DNA of 64,000 nt from Natronosporangium hydrolyticum (GTDB taxonomy: Bacteria > Actinomycetota > Actinomycetes > Mycobacteriales > Micromonosporaceae), in assembly GCF_016925615.1 (NCBI RefSeq), contig NZ_CP070499.1:3596001-3660000 (forward strand). The letters run 5' to 3'. The position numbers and the translations under genes were made by a program. The notes beneath the pieces were generated by a model. It was not told where the DNA came from, did not search any database, and was given only the letters and a program-made list of their open reading frames with translations. Below are positions 61,406 through 64,000 of the stretch, piece after piece (position 1 is the first letter of the stretch; every line of letters begins with the position of its first letter).

Positions 61406-61421
61406 AGTCAACTAGTTGACT
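61406..61421. promoter_or_regulatory. 16-bp palindrome upstream of SARP gene
   Basis: AGTCAACTAGTTGACT is a perfect palindrome 47 bases before the SARP start, with another GTTGAC at 61394-61399. Its arms equal the half-sites at the XRE-TPR start, suggesting that one regulator binds both. Confidence 0.72.
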
Positions 61422-61468
61422 GTTCCGGCACGACGCTCCGAGCTGCGTCCAACCCCGACAGGAGGATC

Positions 61469-62317
61469 ATGCCCACCGTCGGCATCACCGTGCTCGGGCC
61501 GGTTCAGGCCTGGCGTGACGACCAGGAACTCCCCCTTGGACCGCCGCAGCAACGCAGCGTCCTGGCGCTACTGGCCGTGGTCGGCGGCCAGCCGATCACC
61601 ACCCGCGAGATCGTCGAAGCGCTGTGGGATTCCCAGCCGCCGCGCAGCGCCGTCAACGTCGTCCAGACATATCTGAAACGGCTCCGCCGGATCCTGGAGC
61701 CCGAGCGACCCCCACGCAGCGCCAGCACTCTGCTCCCGGCCCGCCACGGTGGTTACGCGCTGCGGGCGGAGCCCGAGGCGGTCGACCTGTGGCGCTTCCG
61801 AGGGTTGCTCGGCCGCGCCCGGGAGCTACACCGCATCGGCGACCACCGTCGCGTCACCACACTGCTCGCCGACGCGCTGCGGCAGTGGCACGGCCCGCCC
61901 GGCGCCGACCTGCCGGCGCTCGCCCAGCACCATCGGGTACGCGCGGTCGTCGAGGAGTACGGCGCGGTGGTGCGCTGGTACGCCCAGGCCAGCCTGGTCA
62001 CCGGCGCCCCCGGGGAAGCGGTGCCGGTGGTCGCCCAAGCCGCCACCGGACGGCCCTTCGACGAACCGCTCCACGCCCAGCTGATCCGGCTCTACCACGC
62101 CGCTGGCCAACGCAGTGAGGCGGTTCGGGTGTTTCAGAGCTGCCGCCGCCGACTGCATGACGAACTCGGACTCGACCCCGGCCCGGAGCTCACCGGCGCC
62201 TTCGGTGAACTCCTCCGTGACCAGCGCCCCTGGTCGCGCGCTGTGCCCCCGGAGCTCAAGCCGGCGCCAACGACTGTCCGAACCGGAAGACCTCCGCTGG
62301 GTCGTACCGGGCCTTGA
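61469..62317 (+). CDS. SARP-family transcriptional activator
   Basis: Activator of 282 residues. The OmpR-type winged helix (QQRSVLALLAVVGGQPITTR, SAVNVVQTYLKRLRRILEPE) is followed by a BTAD domain (GAVVRWYAQASLVTGAPGEA, LIRLYHAAGQRSEAVRVFQS, LHDELGLDPGPEL). SARPs activate biosynthetic clusters in actinomycetes. AGGAGGATC precedes the ATG. Its 3' end overlaps the convergent oxidase gene by 62 bases. A probable pathway-specific activator of this locus. Confidence 0.93.
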   Translation: MPTVGITVLGPVQAWRDDQELPLGPPQQRSVLALLAVVGGQPITTREIVEALWDSQPPRSAVNVVQTYLKRLRRILEPERPPRSASTLLPARHGGYALRAEPEAVDLWRFRGLLGRARELHRIGDHRRVTTLLADALRQWHGPPGADLPALAQHHRVRAVVEEYGAVVRWYAQASLVTGAPGEAVPVVAQAATGRPFDEPLHAQLIRLYHAAGQRSEAVRVFQSCRRRLHDELGLDPGPELTGAFGELLRDQRPWSRAVPPELKPAPTTVRTGRPPLGRTGP

Positions 62318-63677
62318 CCTGCCGGAGCCGCGGCAGGTTTACACCGAAGTACGCCGACGCCCACTCCGGCAGCTCGGCATCGGGGTAGTTCGGGTAGACC
62401 GCCCCGCTCGCCGCCGGCCGTACCGCCCGCCATGACTGCTGGACCCAATCGGTCGCCGCTTTGCGGGCGACGTCGTCGAGGTGCGGCAGCGCGGTGCCGT
62501 GGTGTCCGATCAGGAACTGAGCCCGGCGGTGGACGAACGCGGTCTCCGCTGGCGCCACCCGGGCGTAGGCGCCGCCCCACGGCACCAGCTCCACCTCCCG
62601 GTACTGCCCCGCGGGCGGCTCCGGGTCGAACGCCGCCAGCAGCGCGTCGATCACCTCGGCCGGCATCGGCGCGTCGAAGAAGTCTGACTTCACCGCCCGC
62701 AGCCAGGGGCGTTGCCCGGCCGGCGGACCCGGCTGGGCGACAGTCGACACCGGCATCCCGGCGTAGGTGTGGCGCCGGGCCGCCACCACCGGGGACAGCT
62801 CGGCCAGCTCCCCCAGCTCGGCCGAGAGATCCACCTCCGCTAGGAACTCCTCCACGAGCGGCCGGGCGTCGTTCGCGCCTCCCACCACCGCTCCGAAGAG
62901 CACCAGCCGCGGGCCGCTGCCGGTCGGGGTCGCCGACTGCAGCACCAGCTCGCCGTTGACCTCCTCGGGTGCGACCGGCGCCCAGTGCTGCCACGCGTCG
63001 ATCACCGCCGCCGCCTGCTCCCACGGCCAGCAGTGGACGAAGGTGCTCACCCGAGGGGCCGGGTGGGTGCGGAGCGTCAACGAGGTGACTGCGCCGAACC
63101 CGGCCCAACCGGCACCGCGTAACGCCCAGAACAGCTCCGGCTCACGGTGTTCGTCCACGGTGACCTGTCGGCCGTCGGCGAGCACCACCTGGGCTGCGAG
63201 CAGCTGGTCGCACCCGAGGCCGAAGTAGCGGCCGAGCATGCCGTAGCCGCCCCCGAGCACCGCACCGCCGACCGCGACCGTCGGGTTCCAGCCGACCGCC
63301 ACCACCCGGCCCACCTCGGCGAGTCGATCGGCCAGCTCCCCGAGCCGTACCCCGGGCCCGACCGTCACGGTCTCCGGGCCGACCTCGATCGACCGCAGCC
63401 CCGCCAGGTCGATCACGAGCCCGTCGCTGGTGCTGAGGTCGGCGAAGCTGTGACCACCACTGCGCAGCGCGAACGGCAACCGTTGGGCGCGGGCGAAGGC
63501 TACCGCTTCGGCGACATCGGCGACGCCCGCGCAGCGGACCACCGCCTGCGGTGTCACCTCACCCAACCCGCACGCGAACGGCTTCCGCAGCCGAGGGAAC
63601 TCCGGTGCGTCCGGCAGCACCACGTCGCCGCGCATCCGCTGCGCCAGTGCAGTTACCGCGGTGGTGCTGATCTCCAT
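62256..63677 (-). CDS. FAD-binding oxidoreductase, berberine-bridge-enzyme type
   Basis: Flavin oxidase of 473 residues. The PCMH-type FAD domain includes PFALRSGGHSFADLSTSDGL with a His for a covalent flavin, TVGPGVRLGELADRLAEVGR and GGAVLGGGYGMLGRYFGLGC (the second Cys is a candidate for bicovalent attachment). The C-terminal BBE motif is PNYPDAELPEWASAYFGVNL. GGAGGATC precedes the ATG. Such enzymes oxidise alcohols or close rings in natural products. It is convergent with the SARP gene and same-strand with the LanM-like gene upstream. Confidence 0.92.
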   Translation of the reverse strand: MEISTTAVTALAQRMRGDVVLPDAPEFPRLRKPFACGLGEVTPQAVVRCAGVADVAEAVAFARAQRLPFALRSGGHSFADLSTSDGLVIDLAGLRSIEVGPETVTVGPGVRLGELADRLAEVGRVVAVGWNPTVAVGGAVLGGGYGMLGRYFGLGCDQLLAAQVVLADGRQVTVDEHREPELFWALRGAGWAGFGAVTSLTLRTHPAPRVSTFVHCWPWEQAAAVIDAWQHWAPVAPEEVNGELVLQSATPTGSGPRLVLFGAVVGGANDARPLVEEFLAEVDLSAELGELAELSPVVAARRHTYAGMPVSTVAQPGPPAGQRPWLRAVKSDFFDAPMPAEVIDALLAAFDPEPPAGQYREVELVPWGGAYARVAPAETAFVHRRAQFLIGHHGTALPHLDDVARKAATDWVQQSWRAVRPAASGAVYPNYPDAELPEWASAYFGVNLPRLRQVKARYDPAEVFRFGQSLAPA

Positions 63678-63703
63678 CGTGATCCTCCAGAGTGCCCGCG
63701 GTC

Positions 63704-64000
63704 TCAGCCGGTGCTGCCGCTGCCCGGGATCGTAGCGGGATCGTCCTGTCTGGAGGGAAGCGGGCCCGCGGGTGGCGGACCAGGGTCGGGCAGCGACACC
63801 GAGGGTAGCTCTGCCTCGGGATGCATCCGCAGCAGCTGGTAGACGATACCGCCCTGGCCCGGCAACAGGCCCGGAGCGAAGACGTCTCTCGCCAACCCGC
63901 TGACGGCGCCGTGCTCGGCCAGACTGCCCAGCAGCGCAGCCAGCACCTCCTCCCGGGCCGGCAATGTCGACCCCACCTTCGCCGCCCACGCGTGTTCAAA
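63704..64000 (-). CDS. C-terminal end of lanthionine synthetase (LanM)-like protein, cut by window
   Basis: The frame is open to base 64000, so the start lies beyond the window. The visible part, about 98 residues, contains FEHAWAAKVGSTLPAREEVL at the edge and APGLLPGQGGIVYQLLRMHP then ELPSVSLPDP. This pattern (xxGLxxGxxGIxYxLLRxxxP) is that of the C-terminal cyclase end of class II lanthipeptide synthetases, though only the last part is seen. The remaining 25 residues are Pro/Ser-rich. Its stop is 27 bases before the BBE gene, so the two may be co-transcribed. Confidence 0.65.
   Translation of the reverse strand, partial: FEHAWAAKVGSTLPAREEVLAALLGSLAEHGAVSGLARDVFAPGLLPGQGGIVYQLLRMHPEAELPSVSLPDPGPPPAGPLPSRQDDPATIPGSGSTG

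Overview
The window is high-GC DNA with dense genes, frequent GTG starts and GTGA or ATGA stop/start overlaps, and many regulators, which indicates an actinomycete. The core block dnaG, dgt, ppdK, glycyl-tRNA synthetase and tRNA-Asn, together with class F sortases and an ECF42-type sigma factor, is most like Micromonosporaceae; the family assignment is inference. No rRNA, CRISPR array, prophage or transposase gene was seen.

Left part (1-30,000), mostly accessory metabolism and regulation: the 3' end of a LigD-type polymerase gene, a methyltransferase, a GntR/membrane-protein pair, an ABC exporter, a sugar dehydrogenase lipoprotein, a truncated D-Ala-D-Ala carboxypeptidase, bluB behind a cobalamin riboswitch, a MerR-PP2C fusion divergent from a regulator/serine-hydrolase pair, a LacI-controlled sugar-uptake operon with a GH32-like hydrolase, a BASS transporter with an acyl-CoA ligase, an ECF42-like sigma factor with two YCII proteins, and several small regulator/oxidoreductase pairs with clear palindromic operators.

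Middle (30,000-36,500), a region of turnover: a frameshifted MarR gene beside an intact divergent MarR gene, C-terminal remnants of an old-yellow-enzyme gene and an amidase gene, a Phd/PIN toxin-antitoxin pair with a palindromic operator, then tRNA-Met and tRNA-Asn. From 36,500 to 48,600 the content is core-like: an ABC-2 exporter, dnaG, a PfkB sugar kinase, an NAD(P)H-type reductase, dgt and ppdK.

Right part: two class F sortase-like genes (one has lost the catalytic His and Cys) flanking a secreted, membrane-anchored protein; a TPR-sulfotransferase fusion; glycyl-tRNA synthetase; and a zinc uptake locus (znuA-znuC-znuB, ArsR, Zur) behind a Zur-like box. A 415-bp element bounded by 80-bp inverted repeats follows.

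The last 4.3 kb holds the most interesting unit: an XRE-TPR regulator diverging from an unannotated 50-codon gene for a signal-peptide-like small peptide ending GGATCCVD, then a SARP activator, a BBE-type flavin oxidase, and the C-terminal end of what looks like a LanM lanthipeptide synthetase running off the window. The 7-mer AGTCAAC/GTTGACT occurs as a direct repeat at the XRE-TPR start and as a 16-bp palindrome before the SARP gene. I propose a peptide-responsive regulatory circuit controlling a RiPP-type biosynthetic locus. Three 58-bp dispersed repeats with inverted ends also lie in the window.
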